A DNA stretch of 64,000 nt from VAXT01 sp963850415 (lineage in GTDB: Bacteria > Actinomycetota > Thermoleophilia > Gaiellales > Gaiellaceae), in NCBI GenBank assembly GCA_963850415.1, contig CAWKLE010000003.1, positions 124,001-188,000 on the forward strand, given 5' to 3'. The notes beneath the pieces are model-generated. The model made no database searches and was not told the origin of the DNA. It worked only from the letters and a program-made list of their open reading frames with translations. Position 1 is the stretch's first letter. Each line of letters starts with the position of its first letter. Shown piece by piece: positions 24,277 to 34,201 of the stretch. Both the position numbers and the translations under genes were made by a program.

Positions 24277-25294
24277 CGTTCGCCTGGAAAAGGTCCGCAA
24301 GTCGTACGGCGACGTCGTCGCTGTCGACGGCGTCGAGCTCGAGGTTGCGCAAGGCGAGTTCTTCACGATGCTCGGCCCGTCGGGCTCGGGGAAGACGACC
24401 ACGCTCCGCCTGATCGCGGGCTTCGAGCTCCCGGACGAAGGTCGCGTGCTCCTGCAGGGAAGCGAGGTCACGCGTGAGCCGCCGTACGCGCGAGACGTGA
24501 ACACCGTGTTCCAGGACTACGCGCTCTTCCCGCACATGACGATCGCGGACAACGTCGCCTACGGCCTGCGCGTCAAGGGGATCGGGAAGGCCGAGCGGCA
24601 GGAGCGCGTCGAGGAGATGCTCGACCGCATGCGGCTCCCGACTGTCGGCGACCGCAAGCCGAGCCAGCTCTCGGGCGGCCAGCGGCAGCGCGTCGCCCTC
24701 GCGCGCGCGCTCGTCAACAGGCCCAAGGTGCTGCTGCTCGACGAGCCGCTGGGTGCGCTCGACCTCAAGCTGCGCCAGGAGATGCAGCTCTTCCTCAAGA
24801 GCCTGCAGCAGGATCTCGGGATCACCTTCATCTACGTCACGCACGACCAGGACGAGGCGCTGACGATGAGTGACCGCCTCGCCGTCTTCGACAGGGGCCG
24901 GATCGAGCAGATCGGCTCGCCGGCGGAGGTGTACGAGCATCCGGCCAACGCGTTCGTCGCGGGGTTCGTCGGCGTCTCCAACGTGATCGAGCGTGACGGC
25001 AAGCGCTTCGCCGTCCGCCCGGAGAAGATCCGCATGGACGAGCCCGGTACCGGCTCCGCCAACGGCGCCCATACAGAGCGGGGGCACATCCGAGACGTGG
25101 TCTACGCGGGCATGGTCACGCGCTACCTCGTCGACCTGGACCAGGGAGGCGAGCTTCAAGTGGTCAGGCAGAACCTCGAGACCTCGTCGTCCGAGGCACT
25201 CGATGCGAAAGGCAAGGAGGTGCTCCTGCAATGGAGCCCGGAACACATGCTCGAGATCGAAACCGACTCGGGGGACACGGAAGGAGCGGCATGA
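24254..25294 (+). CDS. potA: Polyamine-type ABC transporter ATPase (set 1)
   Basis: 346 aa. Walker A GPSGSGKTTTLR, Q-loop TVFQDYALFPHM, signature LSGGQRQRVA, Walker B VLLLDEPLGALD, H-loop VTHDQDEA; C-terminal TOBE-like domain from about residue 240. Energises uptake of putrescine/spermidine-type substrates with PotB, PotC and PotD encoded next. TTG start, overlapping the aminotransferase; its stop forms ATGA with potD. Confidence 0.9.
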   Translation: MSTPAPADVRLEKVRKSYGDVVAVDGVELEVAQGEFFTMLGPSGSGKTTTLRLIAGFELPDEGRVLLQGSEVTREPPYARDVNTVFQDYALFPHMTIADNVAYGLRVKGIGKAERQERVEEMLDRMRLPTVGDRKPSQLSGGQRQRVALARALVNRPKVLLLDEPLGALDLKLRQEMQLFLKSLQQDLGITFIYVTHDQDEALTMSDRLAVFDRGRIEQIGSPAEVYEHPANAFVAGFVGVSNVIERDGKRFAVRPEKIRMDEPGTGSANGAHTERGHIRDVVYAGMVTRYLVDLDQGGELQVVRQNLETSSSEALDAKGKEVLLQWSPEHMLEIETDSGDTEGAA

Positions 25295-26490
25295 GGAAGC
25301 GTTACAGGCAGGTGCTCGGCTCGGGCGCAGTTGCGCTACTGGCAGTGGTGCTGGCGTTCGCCGCGGCGAGCTGCGGAGGAAGCAAGTCTTCGTCCTCGAC
25401 GAACGGCACGACGACCACGTCGGGTCAAGCCTCGATCGGCGCGGGCGAAGGAAAGCTCAACCTGATCGAGTGGCCCTACTACTCGGATCCGTCGTTCGCG
25501 AAGAAGTTCGAGAGCCAGACCGGCTGCATGATCCATCGCAAGGACGCGGGCTCGTCCAACGAGATGGTCTCCCTCATGCGGGCGGGCGGCGGTGGCGGCG
25601 GCGGCCAGTGGGATCTCGTCTCTGCCTCGGGCGACGCTAGCCTGCGCCTGATCAAGGGCGGCGACCTCCAGCCGGTCAACGTCAACCTGATCCCCGACTG
25701 GAAGAACTTCATCTCGATCTTCAAGTCGCCGGCGCACAACACGGTCGACGGCGTCCACTACGGAACCTCGCTGCAGTGGGGCCCCAACGTCCTCCTCTAC
25801 AGGACGGACAAGGTGAAGCCCGGCGTGTCCGAGTGGAGCGCCCTCTACGACACGAAGTACAAGGGCCAGATCACGGTCCCGAACAACCCGATCCAGATCG
25901 CCGACGGCGCGTTCTACCTGATGCACTCCAAGCCGGACCTCGGGATCAAGGATCCGTACGAGCTGAACAAGGAGCAGTTCGACGCCACCGTCAACCTGCT
26001 CAAGGAGCAGAAGAAGCTCGTCAAGCTGTACTGGAACTACGACACGGACGGGCGAGCCGCGTTCGCGAACGGCGATGTGAGCCTCGGCGCGATCTGGCCG
26101 GTCGACACACTCGCCCTGCAGGCGAAGAACGTGCCGGTGAAGGAGGTCATCCCGGCCGACGGGGCGACGGGCTGGGCCGATACGTGGATGCTGGCCAAGA
26201 AGGCACCGCACCCGAACTGCGCCTACATGTGGATGAAGTACGTGAGCACACCGCAGGTCCAGGCGCAGCAGGCGCTCGTGTTCGGCGAGACCCCGGTCAA
26301 CCCGAAGGCGTGCTCCTTCATGGACAAGATCCAGGCCGGCTCGTGCGCCAAGTACCACCTGAACGAGCCGCTCAGCTTCTACGACACGATCAAGTTCTGG
26401 AAGACGCCGGTCGCCGACTGCGGCAACGGCAACAACGACTGCATGGACTACAACGCCTGGCAGAAAGCGTGGACCGAGATAACCGGGTGA
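25291..26490 (+). CDS. potD: Polyamine-type substrate-binding lipoprotein (set 1)
   Basis: 399 aa. Signal peptide with hydrophobic core AVALLAVVLAFA and lipobox AASC, a Ser/Thr-rich linker, then a PotD/SBP_bac_8-like body (LNLIEWPYYSDPSFAKKFE; WDLVSASGDASLRLI; LQWGPNVLLYRTD; ANGDVSLGAIWP). Several Cys near the C-terminus (ADCGNGNNDCMD; GSCAKY) could form disulfides outside the cell. ATG start. Confidence 0.9.
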   Translation: MRKRYRQVLGSGAVALLAVVLAFAAASCGGSKSSSSTNGTTTTSGQASIGAGEGKLNLIEWPYYSDPSFAKKFESQTGCMIHRKDAGSSNEMVSLMRAGGGGGGGQWDLVSASGDASLRLIKGGDLQPVNVNLIPDWKNFISIFKSPAHNTVDGVHYGTSLQWGPNVLLYRTDKVKPGVSEWSALYDTKYKGQITVPNNPIQIADGAFYLMHSKPDLGIKDPYELNKEQFDATVNLLKEQKKLVKLYWNYDTDGRAAFANGDVSLGAIWPVDTLALQAKNVPVKEVIPADGATGWADTWMLAKKAPHPNCAYMWMKYVSTPQVQAQQALVFGETPVNPKACSFMDKIQAGSCAKYHLNEPLSFYDTIKFWKTPVADCGNGNNDCMDYNAWQKAWTEITG

Positions 26491-26493
26491 CCC

Positions 26494-27405
26494 TTGGCTG
26501 AAGTCGCGGAGGCAGGCGTCCCACTCAGGGGAGCCCGCCTCCGCGTCTCGGCCGCTCTGTGGCGACGTCCGTGGCTCAAGGTGGCTGCGCTCTTGGCGTT
26601 GCCGGTGCTCGCGTTCGCAGTCGTCTACCTCGGCTCGCTGGTCGCGCTGTTCATCTCGTCGTTTTGGACCGTGGACTCGTTCACCGGCAAGATCGTCCAC
26701 ACCTGGAGCCTCGACAACTTCAGGACGCTCATTGACGATCCGGTCTACCGCCGGATCGCGTTCCGCACGATCTGGATCGCGGCCGCCGTAACCGTCACGG
26801 ACGCGATCCTCGCCTTCCCGCTCGCCTACTTCATGGCGAGGCTCGCGACGTCGCGCATGCGTGCTCTGCTGTTCGTGCTCGTCCTGCTGCCGCTCTGGAC
26901 GAGCTATCTCGTTCGGATCTACGCCTGGAGGTTGATCCTCGCCAAGCAGGGCGCGCTCAACTGGGTGCTGAACGGCATCGGCCTTCCCGATGCGAACCTC
27001 GCCTACACGAACACGGCGATGTGGATCGTCTTCTCGTACGTCTGGCTGCCGTTCATGGTGCTCCCGGTCTACGCGGCGCTCGAGCGGATTCCGCAGAGCT
27101 ACCTCGAGGCCTCACAGGACCTCGGCGCACGGACGTTCCGCACGTTCCGCACGGTCATCCTGCCGCTCACGCTGCCGGGCCTCGTGGCCGGCTCGATCTT
27201 CACCTTCTCGCTGACACTCGGCGACTTCATCACGCCCGCCCTCGTCGGGGGCGCCGACTCGCAGTTCATCGGAAACGTCGTTCACAACTACGTCGGGATC
27301 AGCAACAACGTGCCCCTCGCAGCCGCGTTCGCGACCCTGCCGGTGATCGTGATGGCCGTCTACCTCGTGATCGCGAAGCGACTCGGCGCGTTCGAGGCCC
27401 TCTGA
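26494..27405 (+). CDS. potB: Polyamine-type ABC permease B (set 1)
   Basis: 303 aa, about six transmembrane helices, with the cytoplasmic EAA loop LEASQDLGARTFRTFRTVILPL that contacts the ATPase. Starts TTG 4 nt after potD; shares one base with the next ATG (TGATG). Pairs with PotC to form the channel. Confidence 0.9.
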   Translation: MAEVAEAGVPLRGARLRVSAALWRRPWLKVAALLALPVLAFAVVYLGSLVALFISSFWTVDSFTGKIVHTWSLDNFRTLIDDPVYRRIAFRTIWIAAAVTVTDAILAFPLAYFMARLATSRMRALLFVLVLLPLWTSYLVRIYAWRLILAKQGALNWVLNGIGLPDANLAYTNTAMWIVFSYVWLPFMVLPVYAALERIPQSYLEASQDLGARTFRTFRTVILPLTLPGLVAGSIFTFSLTLGDFITPALVGGADSQFIGNVVHNYVGISNNVPLAAAFATLPVIVMAVYLVIAKRLGAFEAL

Positions 27406-28202
27406 TGGAGACCCGCGCCACCCGGATCGGCCTCGGCGCGGCGACGACGCTCGTGATCGCGTTCCTCTGGATTCCGATCCTGATCATCCTGGCCTATGCG
27501 TTCAATGGCTCCGTCCTGCAGACGTGGCCGATTCAGAACCTGACGCTCCACTGGTTCCACGAGGCCTGGGTCGACCAGGAGGTCCGCTCCTCGCTCTGGC
27601 TCTCGGTGAAGATCGGACTGATCTCGACGGCGGTCGCGATGGTGCTGGGCACGGCCGCCTCGTTCGCGATCAGCCGCTTCCGCTTCTTCGGGCGCGAGGG
27701 GATCTCGTTCCTGCTCCTCCTGCCGATCGCCCTGCCCGGAATCATCACCGGGATGGCCCTGAGCTCCTTCTACACCTTCGCAGGCATCGGCTTCTCGATC
27801 TGGACGATCGTGATCGGCCATGCGACCTTCTGCGTGGTCGTCGTCTACAACAACGTGCTCGCGCGGCTGCGGCGCACGTCGCCGTCGATCGTCGAGGCGT
27901 CGATGGACCTCGGCGCCGACGGGTGGCAGACGTTCCGGTTCGTCATCTGGCCGGTGATCTCGACCGCGCTCGTCGCCGGAGGCCTGCTCGCGTTCGCGCT
28001 CTCCTTCGACGAGGTGATCGTGACGACGTTCACGGCCGGCGCGCAGACGACGCTCCCGATCTTCATCCTCAGCAACATTCAGCGGGGACAGCAGCTCCCG
28101 ATCGTGAATGCCGTCGTCTTCGTCGTGATCGTGCTCACCGTCATTCCGGTCGTGATCGCGCAGCGGCTGACGCGTGAGTCCGGCGTGCTGACTGGTCGCT
28201 GA
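27405..28202 (+). CDS. potC: Polyamine-type ABC permease C (set 1)
   Basis: 265 aa, six transmembrane helices (TTLVIAFLWIPILIILAY first) and EAA loop VEASMDLGADGWQTFRFVIWP. Last gene of the first transporter; 48 nt separate it from the aldehyde dehydrogenase gene, which has its own GGAGG. Confidence 0.9.
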   Translation: METRATRIGLGAATTLVIAFLWIPILIILAYAFNGSVLQTWPIQNLTLHWFHEAWVDQEVRSSLWLSVKIGLISTAVAMVLGTAASFAISRFRFFGREGISFLLLLPIALPGIITGMALSSFYTFAGIGFSIWTIVIGHATFCVVVVYNNVLARLRRTSPSIVEASMDLGADGWQTFRFVIWPVISTALVAGGLLAFALSFDEVIVTTFTAGAQTTLPIFILSNIQRGQQLPIVNAVVFVVIVLTVIPVVIAQRLTRESGVLTGR

Positions 28203-28250
28203 GGCGTTCATCGCGGTAGGCTGGACAGCGACGCGAAGCGGAGGTTTTTC

Positions 28251-29687
28251 ATGAGCGTGACCCTTTCCACGTTCCAGAATTTCGTCGGCGGCGAGTGGGT
28301 CGACGCGGCCGAGGGCGGGACTGCCGAGATCATCAACCCGTCCACCGGCGACACGATCGGCGAAGTGCCGAACGGGACCCAGGCCGACGTCGACCGCGCG
28401 GTCGAGGCGGCGAAGGCCGCCCTGCCCGAGTGGCTCGAGACGACACCGGGCGAGCGCGCCGAGATGCTGCTCAAGCTCGCGGACGCGCTCGACGCGAACA
28501 CCGAGGAACTCGCGCAGCTCGAGTCCCAGAACGTGGGCAAGCCCGTGCCCGCGGCGCGCGACGAGATTCCGGTCGCGTCCGACAACATCCGCTTCTTCGC
28601 CGGCGCGGCGCGGCTGCTCGAGGGCCGCGCGACCGGCGAGTACATGCGCGGGTACACGTCGATGATCCGCCGCGAGCCGGTGGGGATCGTCGGCCAGATC
28701 GCGCCGTGGAACTACCCGCTGATGATGGCGATCTGGAAGATCGGGCCCGCGCTCGCGGCCGGCAACGTCGTCGTGCTCAAGCCGTCCGAGCAAACGCCAC
28801 TGACGACGCTCCGCATGGCTCAGCTCGTCGAGGAGATCTTCCCCGCGGGCGTCCTGAACGTGATCACCGGCGACGGCGAGCCCGTCGGCGCAGGGATCGT
28901 CCGCCACCCCGACGTGCGCATGGTCTCGCTGACCGGCGACGTGGGGACGGGCAAGGAGGTCGCGCGCGCCGCGGCCGACAACCTGAAGCGCGTCCACCTC
29001 GAGCTCGGCGGCAAGGCGCCGGTCGTCGTGTTCGACGACGCCGACCCGGCCGCGGTCGCCGAGGGGATCAAGGTCGCCGGCTACTGGAACTCGGGCCAGG
29101 ACTGCACCGCGGCCTCGCGCGTGATGGCCGGCCCGGCGATCTACGACAAGCTCCTCGACGAGCTCGTGCCCGCGGTCGAGGCGCTCCAGGTGGGCGACCC
29201 GGCGACGAGCGAGGACGTCGAGATGGGCCCCGTGATCTCGAAGTCCCAGCAGGAGCGCATCTTCGGCTTCCTCGAGCGGGCGTCCGGCGCGAAGGTGCTC
29301 ACGGGCGGCGGCTCGAACGGCGACCGCGGGTTCTTCGTGCAGCCGACGGTGATCGCGGAGGTCGGGCAGGAGGACGAGATCGTCCAGAAAGAGGTCTTCG
29401 GCCCCGTCGTCACCGTCCAGCGCTTCGCCGACGACGACCAGGCGCTCGCGTGGGCGAACGACGTCCCGTACGGCCTGTCCGCCTCGGTCTGGACGCGGGA
29501 CATCGGACGCGCGCTGAACGCGGCGCGCAAGCTCCAGTTCGGGACGGTCTGGATCAACGACCACATCCCGCTCGTCTCCGAGATGCCGCACGGCGGCTAC
29601 AAGCAGTCGGGCTACGGCAAGGATCTGTCTGCGTACTCGCTCGAGGACTACACGCAGATCAAGCACGTGATGGCGAAGCTGGACTGA
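28251..29687 (+). CDS. Aldehyde dehydrogenase, probable 4-aminobutyraldehyde dehydrogenase
   Basis: 478 aa NAD(P)-dependent ALDH. GQIAPWNYPLMMAIWK, the general base Glu in LELGGKAPVVVFDDAD, nucleophile Cys in NSGQDCTAASR and the C-terminal MPHGGYKQSGYGKDLS. The last three patterns match the gamma-aminobutyraldehyde/betaine aldehyde branch (PatD-like), which oxidises the aldehyde formed when putrescine is transaminated, giving GABA. GGAGG precedes the ATG; stop shares a base with the next ATG. Confidence 0.87.
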   Translation: MSVTLSTFQNFVGGEWVDAAEGGTAEIINPSTGDTIGEVPNGTQADVDRAVEAAKAALPEWLETTPGERAEMLLKLADALDANTEELAQLESQNVGKPVPAARDEIPVASDNIRFFAGAARLLEGRATGEYMRGYTSMIRREPVGIVGQIAPWNYPLMMAIWKIGPALAAGNVVVLKPSEQTPLTTLRMAQLVEEIFPAGVLNVITGDGEPVGAGIVRHPDVRMVSLTGDVGTGKEVARAAADNLKRVHLELGGKAPVVVFDDADPAAVAEGIKVAGYWNSGQDCTAASRVMAGPAIYDKLLDELVPAVEALQVGDPATSEDVEMGPVISKSQQERIFGFLERASGAKVLTGGGSNGDRGFFVQPTVIAEVGQEDEIVQKEVFGPVVTVQRFADDDQALAWANDVPYGLSASVWTRDIGRALNAARKLQFGTVWINDHIPLVSEMPHGGYKQSGYGKDLSAYSLEDYTQIKHVMAKLD

Positions 29688-31066
29688 TGGCCGTCGAGGC
29701 TGCGGGCCGGCGTATGGTCACGATCGACCGCGACCGGCTGGGCGCGCTGCTCGAACGCGAGCTCGACGCGTTCCGCGCGGCACATCCCCGCTCGCTCGAG
29801 CTCAGCGAGCGCTCGCGCTCCTCGCTCCTGTTCGGCGTCCCGATGAGCTGGATGGCGCGCTGGGCCGGCGGCTTCCCGGTCTTCGTCGAGGAGGCGAAAG
29901 GCGCGCGGGTCGTCGACGTCGACGGCCACGAGTACGTCGACCTCTGCCTCGGCGACACCGGCGCGATGGCCGGCCACGCGCCGGAGCCGGTCGTGCAGTC
30001 CGTGGCGGCCCAGGCGGCCCGCGGCTCGACGGCGATGCTCCCGACCGAGGACGCGGCCTGGGTCGGCGAGGAACTGGCGCGGCGCTTCGGGCTCCCGTTC
30101 TGGCAGTTCGCGCTCACCGCCACCGACGCGAACCGGTTCGCCCTGCGGCTGGCCCGCGAGGTGACCGGGCGTGGAAAGGTGCTCGTCTTCGACTGGTGCT
30201 ACCACGGCTCCGTCGACGAGGCGCTCGCTGCGACCGAGCATGGCGTCGTCGGGCCGCGCGCCGGAAACGTCGGGCCGCCCGTTCACCCCGCGCTGACGAC
30301 GAAGGTCGTCCAGTTCAACGACCTGGACGGGCTGGAGCAGGCGCTCCGCGCGCAGGACGTCGCCTGCGTCCTCGCCGAGCCCGCGCTCACGAACATCGGG
30401 ATCGTCCTCCCGGACGACGGGTTCCACGACGCGCTCCGCGAGCTGACCCGAAGCACGGGCACCCTGCTCGCGATCGACGAAACGCACACGCTGAGCGCGG
30501 GTCCCGGCGGCTGCACACGGGCCTGGGGGCTCGAGCCCGACATCGTCACGGTCGGCAAGGCGATCGGCGGCGGGATGCCCGCCGCGGCGTTCGGCGTCTC
30601 GGCCGAGCTCGCCGAGCGGATCACGGCGCGCACCGAGGCCGACTACGAAGACACGGGCGGGATCGGTGGGACGCTGGCCGGTAACGCGCTCTCGCTCGCA
30701 GCAGTCCGCGCGACGCTCGAGCACGTGCTCACCGAGGAAGCGTTCTCGCGCACGGTTCCGCTCGCGGAACGGTTCGCGGCGGACGTGTCGGAAACGATCG
30801 AGGAGTCCGCCCTCCCGTGGCACGTGACGAGGCTCGGCTGCCGCGCCGAGTACCGGTTCCGCCCCGATCCACCCCGGACCGGAGCCGAAGCCGCGGAGGC
30901 GATCGATCCGGAGCTCGACCGCTACATGCACGCCTTCGCGCTCAACCGGGGCGTACTCCTGACGCCGTTCCACAACATGGCGCTGATCTCGCCGGCGACG
31001 TCCGAGGCAGACGTCGACAGGCACGGCGAGGTCTTCCGGGAGGCGGTGAGCGAGCTCCTTGGCTAG
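29687..31066 (+). CDS. Class III aminotransferase, glutamate-1-semialdehyde-like
   Basis: 459 aa. PLP fold with YVDLCLGDTGAMAGHAP, FDWCYHGSVDEAL, LLAIDETHTLSAGPGG and Schiff-base Lys in IVTVGKAIGGGMP. The position normally reading N-S-G-S-E has LTATDAN, unlike ordinary GSA aminomutase, so another amine substrate is likely. It directly follows the ALDH with a one-base overlap. ATG 29687 is used; another ATG lies ten codons in. Confidence 0.83.
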   Translation: MAVEAAGRRMVTIDRDRLGALLERELDAFRAAHPRSLELSERSRSSLLFGVPMSWMARWAGGFPVFVEEAKGARVVDVDGHEYVDLCLGDTGAMAGHAPEPVVQSVAAQAARGSTAMLPTEDAAWVGEELARRFGLPFWQFALTATDANRFALRLAREVTGRGKVLVFDWCYHGSVDEALAATEHGVVGPRAGNVGPPVHPALTTKVVQFNDLDGLEQALRAQDVACVLAEPALTNIGIVLPDDGFHDALRELTRSTGTLLAIDETHTLSAGPGGCTRAWGLEPDIVTVGKAIGGGMPAAAFGVSAELAERITARTEADYEDTGGIGGTLAGNALSLAAVRATLEHVLTEEAFSRTVPLAERFAADVSETIEESALPWHVTRLGCRAEYRFRPDPPRTGAEAAEAIDPELDRYMHAFALNRGVLLTPFHNMALISPATSEADVDRHGEVFREAVSELLG

Positions 31067-32177
31067 CACCGTGCAGCCGACGACCAAGCCCGAGGCCGCC
31101 CAGCAGGCGGCCGACATCCGCCTCGAGAACGTCAAGAAGGAATTCGACGACGTCGTGGCGGTGGACGGGATCTCGCTGACCATGGAAGCGGGCCGGTTCT
31201 TCGCGCTCCTCGGCCCATCGGGCTGCGGCAAGACGACGACCCTCCGCATGATCGGCGGCTTCGAGGATCCGAGCTCGGGCGCGATCTACCTCGGCGACAC
31301 CGACGTCGTCGGGCTACCGCCCTACAAGCGGAACGTGAACACCGTCTTCCAGAGCTACGCGCTCTTCCCGCACCTCTCGATCTTCGAGAACGTCGCGTTC
31401 GGCATGCGGCGCCAAGGCGTGCGCGGCACCCAGCTGGCCGGACGGGTGCGCGAGATTCTCAAGCTCGTCGACCTCGAGGGGATGGAGAAGCGCAAGCCGA
31501 GGCAGCTCTCGGGAGGCCAGCAGCAGCGTGTCGCCCTCGCGCGCGCGCTCGTGAACAAGCCTGACGTGCTGCTCCTCGACGAGCCGCTCGGGGCGCTCGA
31601 CCTCAAGCTCCGCAAGCAGATGCAACTCGAGCTGAAGACGATCCAGCACGACGTCGGGATCACGTTCGTCCACGTCACGCACGACCAGGAGGAGGCGATG
31701 ACGATGGCGGACACGATCGCGGTCATGAACAAGGGCCGGATCGAGCAGCTCGGCCCGCCGGACGAGCTCTACGAGCAGCCGAAAACCGCCTTCGTCGCGG
31801 GCTTCCTCGGGGTCTCGAACCTGCTCGCGGGCACCGCCTCCGGCCCGGGCGCGATCACGCTCGACGGCGGCGAAACAGTCAACGTCTCCCCGGACGCGCT
31901 GAACGGGCGCACCGGCCGCGTGGCCGTCGGCATCCGCCCGGAGAAGATCCGCGTCGGCACCGGCGCCCCGAACGCGCTCCACGGAAAGGTCTTCGAGCGC
32001 GCATACGTCGGCGTCGCGACCCAGTACGTCGTCGACACCCCCGCGGGGCGAGTCATGGTCTACGTCCAGAACACCGAGCCCGTAGCGGGTCTGGCCGCGC
32101 CGGGCGACCCAATCTCGATCGGCTTCGATCCCGAAGCCACCTTTGTCGTCGACCTTGCAGAGGAGGAAGTGGCGTGA
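31059..32177 (+). CDS. potA: Polyamine-type ABC transporter ATPase (set 2)
   Basis: 372 aa. Walker A GPSGCGKTTTLR, Q-loop TVFQSYALFPHL, signature LSGGQQQRVA, Walker B VLLLDEPLGALD, H-loop VTHDQEEA and a C-terminal TOBE domain (VAVGIRPEKIRVG). TTG start 8 nt inside the aminotransferase; stop overlaps the binding-protein GTG (GTGA). Second full transporter of the island. Confidence 0.9.
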   Translation: MASTVQPTTKPEAAQQAADIRLENVKKEFDDVVAVDGISLTMEAGRFFALLGPSGCGKTTTLRMIGGFEDPSSGAIYLGDTDVVGLPPYKRNVNTVFQSYALFPHLSIFENVAFGMRRQGVRGTQLAGRVREILKLVDLEGMEKRKPRQLSGGQQQRVALARALVNKPDVLLLDEPLGALDLKLRKQMQLELKTIQHDVGITFVHVTHDQEEAMTMADTIAVMNKGRIEQLGPPDELYEQPKTAFVAGFLGVSNLLAGTASGPGAITLDGGETVNVSPDALNGRTGRVAVGIRPEKIRVGTGAPNALHGKVFERAYVGVATQYVVDTPAGRVMVYVQNTEPVAGLAAPGDPISIGFDPEATFVVDLAEEEVA

Positions 32178-33331
32178 AGCACCGTTTGACCCGAGATGAG
32201 CTCCTGCGGCGTGCCGCGTTCGGAGCGGCGCTGGCCTCGATTCCAGGCTTTGCGGCCGCCTGCGGCAACAGCAGTAGCAGCAGTAGTTCGAGCGCAGGGA
32301 CGCAGAAGCTCGCGGACACGCTTCGCTTCTCGAACTGGCCGCTCTACATCGACGTCGACCCGAAGACGAAGAAGCCCGGGACGCTCGCCGCGTTCACGAA
32401 GAAGACCGGCGTCAAGGTCGACTACGTCGAGGACATCAACTCGAACTCCGAGTACTTCGGGAAGATCCAGGGCCCGCTCTCTCGAGGCCAGTCCATCAAC
32501 AAGGACATCATCGTCCTCACCGACAACGAGCGCTACCTGTCGCTCATGATCGACAAGGGCTGGGCCGAGCCGCTCGACAAGAACGTGATCACGAACATCA
32601 CGAACCTCGTCGACGTCCAGAGGCATCCCGGCTTCGATCCGGAGCGCAAGTACACGCTGCCGTGGCAGTCGGGCATGACCGGCATCGCCTACAACGCCAA
32701 GCTGACGAAGCCGATCCTCTCCATCGACCAGCTGCTCGAGGACCAGAGCCTCAAGGGCAAGATCACGGTCCTCAACAACTTCTCGGACACGCTCGGCCTC
32801 GTGATGCTCGCGAACGGCGACGACCCGAGCAAGGTCACCGACGCCTCCTTCAAGGCGGCGCTCGACCGCGTGAAGGCCGCGTCCGACTCGGGGCACATCC
32901 GCCAGTTCACCGGCAACGACTACGCGGGCCCGCTGAGCAAGGGCGATCTGATCGCGTGTGTCGCCTGGTCGGGGGACATCGTCCAGCTCCAGGCGGACAA
33001 CCCGAACCTGAAGTGGAACATCCCCACTTCCGGCGGGATGATCTGGACGGACAACATGCTGATCCCGAAGGGCGGCGACGCGTACACGGCCTCGACGTAC
33101 ATGAACTACGTGTACATCCCGGCCGTCGCGGCGAAGATGGCCGCCGGGATCCAGTACGTGACCCCGGTCAAGGGCGCGCAGCAGGTGCTCGCGAAGACCG
33201 ATCCGAAGCTCGCCGACAACCAGCTGATCTTCCCCAGCGAGGCGACACTCTCGCGCGTCCATCTGATCGACCCGGCTGCGCTGAAGAACCAGAGCTACAA
33301 CGAGCAGTGGCAGGCCGTGCTCGGAGCGTGA
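32174..33331 (+). CDS. potD: Polyamine-type substrate-binding lipoprotein (set 2)
   Basis: 385 aa. The N-terminus LTRDELLRRAAFGAALA has twin-arginine (Tat) character and ends in lipobox AAAC, then a run of eight serines as linker. Body: RFSNWPLYIDVD, VDYVEDINSNSEYFGKI, PWQSGMTGIAYN, ACVAWSGDIVQLQ, typical of PotD/PotF. Set 1's PotD has a plain Sec-type lipoprotein signal, so the two may be exported differently. GTG start. Confidence 0.9.
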   Translation: MKHRLTRDELLRRAAFGAALASIPGFAAACGNSSSSSSSSAGTQKLADTLRFSNWPLYIDVDPKTKKPGTLAAFTKKTGVKVDYVEDINSNSEYFGKIQGPLSRGQSINKDIIVLTDNERYLSLMIDKGWAEPLDKNVITNITNLVDVQRHPGFDPERKYTLPWQSGMTGIAYNAKLTKPILSIDQLLEDQSLKGKITVLNNFSDTLGLVMLANGDDPSKVTDASFKAALDRVKAASDSGHIRQFTGNDYAGPLSKGDLIACVAWSGDIVQLQADNPNLKWNIPTSGGMIWTDNMLIPKGGDAYTASTYMNYVYIPAVAAKMAAGIQYVTPVKGAQQVLAKTDPKLADNQLIFPSEATLSRVHLIDPAALKNQSYNEQWQAVLGA

Positions 33332-33343
33332 GGCGCCGCTGAG

Positions 33344-34201
33344 ATGGGCTTCTTCCACCGGCACCGGGGGCTGACGCCGTACCTGCTGCTCACGCCGGGC
33401 ATCGCCTGGCTGGCGGTCTTCTTCCTCGTGCCGCTCGGGTTCCTTGCGCACCAGTCGCTGGAGTCGGGCAGCTTCGACGTCGGGTACGCGTTCAGCTGGG
33501 CCTGGGGCAACTACTGGGACGCGCTCCGCCAGTACCACCCGTGGCTGGTCAGATCGCTCGTCTACGCGGGCCTAGCGACCCTGCTCGCGCTCGTGATCAG
33601 CTACCCGCTCGCTTACTGGATCGCGTTCCGCGGCGGGCGCTGGAAGAACCTGCTGCTGGTGATGATCATCGCCCCGTTCTTCGTCACGTACCTGATCCGG
33701 ACGCTCGCGTGGCAGACGATCCTCGCCGACCAGGGCCCCGTCGTCCGGGTGTTCCGTGACGTCGGGATCCTGGGCACCGACGGGCGTCTGCTCGCCACCT
33801 CGACCGCCGTCGTCGCAGGCATCACCTACAACTTCCTGCCCTTCATGGCGCTGCCGCTCTACGTGTCGCTGGAATCGATCGACAAGCGGCTGATCGAGGC
33901 GGCCGAGGATCTGTACGCGAGCAGCGTGCAGGCGTTCCTCCGGGTGACGCTCCCGCTCTCGCTGCCGGGCGTCGTCGCGGGGACGCTGCTCACGTTCATC
34001 CCCGCGACGGGTGACTTCATCAACGCCCAACTGCTCGGCACACCGAACCAGGCGATGATCGGAAACGTCATCCAGTCGAAGTTCTTCAACCTGCTCGACT
34101 ATCCGGGAGCGGCTGCGCTCTCGTTCACGCTGATGGCCGCGGTTCTGATCCTGATCGCGGTCTACGCGAAGGTGATCGGGACGGAGAAGCTGACCGGATG
34201 A
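33344..34201 (+). CDS. potB: Polyamine-type ABC permease B (set 2)
   Basis: 285 aa, six transmembrane helices (YLLLTPGIAWLAVFFLVPLG first), EAA loop LIEAAEDLYASSVQAFLRVTLP. Starts 12 nt after the binding protein and overlaps potC by ATGA. Confidence 0.9.
   Translation: MGFFHRHRGLTPYLLLTPGIAWLAVFFLVPLGFLAHQSLESGSFDVGYAFSWAWGNYWDALRQYHPWLVRSLVYAGLATLLALVISYPLAYWIAFRGGRWKNLLLVMIIAPFFVTYLIRTLAWQTILADQGPVVRVFRDVGILGTDGRLLATSTAVVAGITYNFLPFMALPLYVSLESIDKRLIEAAEDLYASSVQAFLRVTLPLSLPGVVAGTLLTFIPATGDFINAQLLGTPNQAMIGNVIQSKFFNLLDYPGAAALSFTLMAAVLILIAVYAKVIGTEKLTG

Noticed and set aside
27360..29666. A 768-codon minus-strand ORF
   Set aside because: Antisense shadow of potC and the aldehyde dehydrogenase gene in GC-rich DNA; composition Arg/Asp/His-rich with no domain. 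The same applies to other long antisense ORFs across the window.
32265..32300. AGC/AGT run in potD set 2 as a microsatellite or repeat
   Set aside because: It codes a Ser linker after the lipobox, normal for binding lipoproteins.
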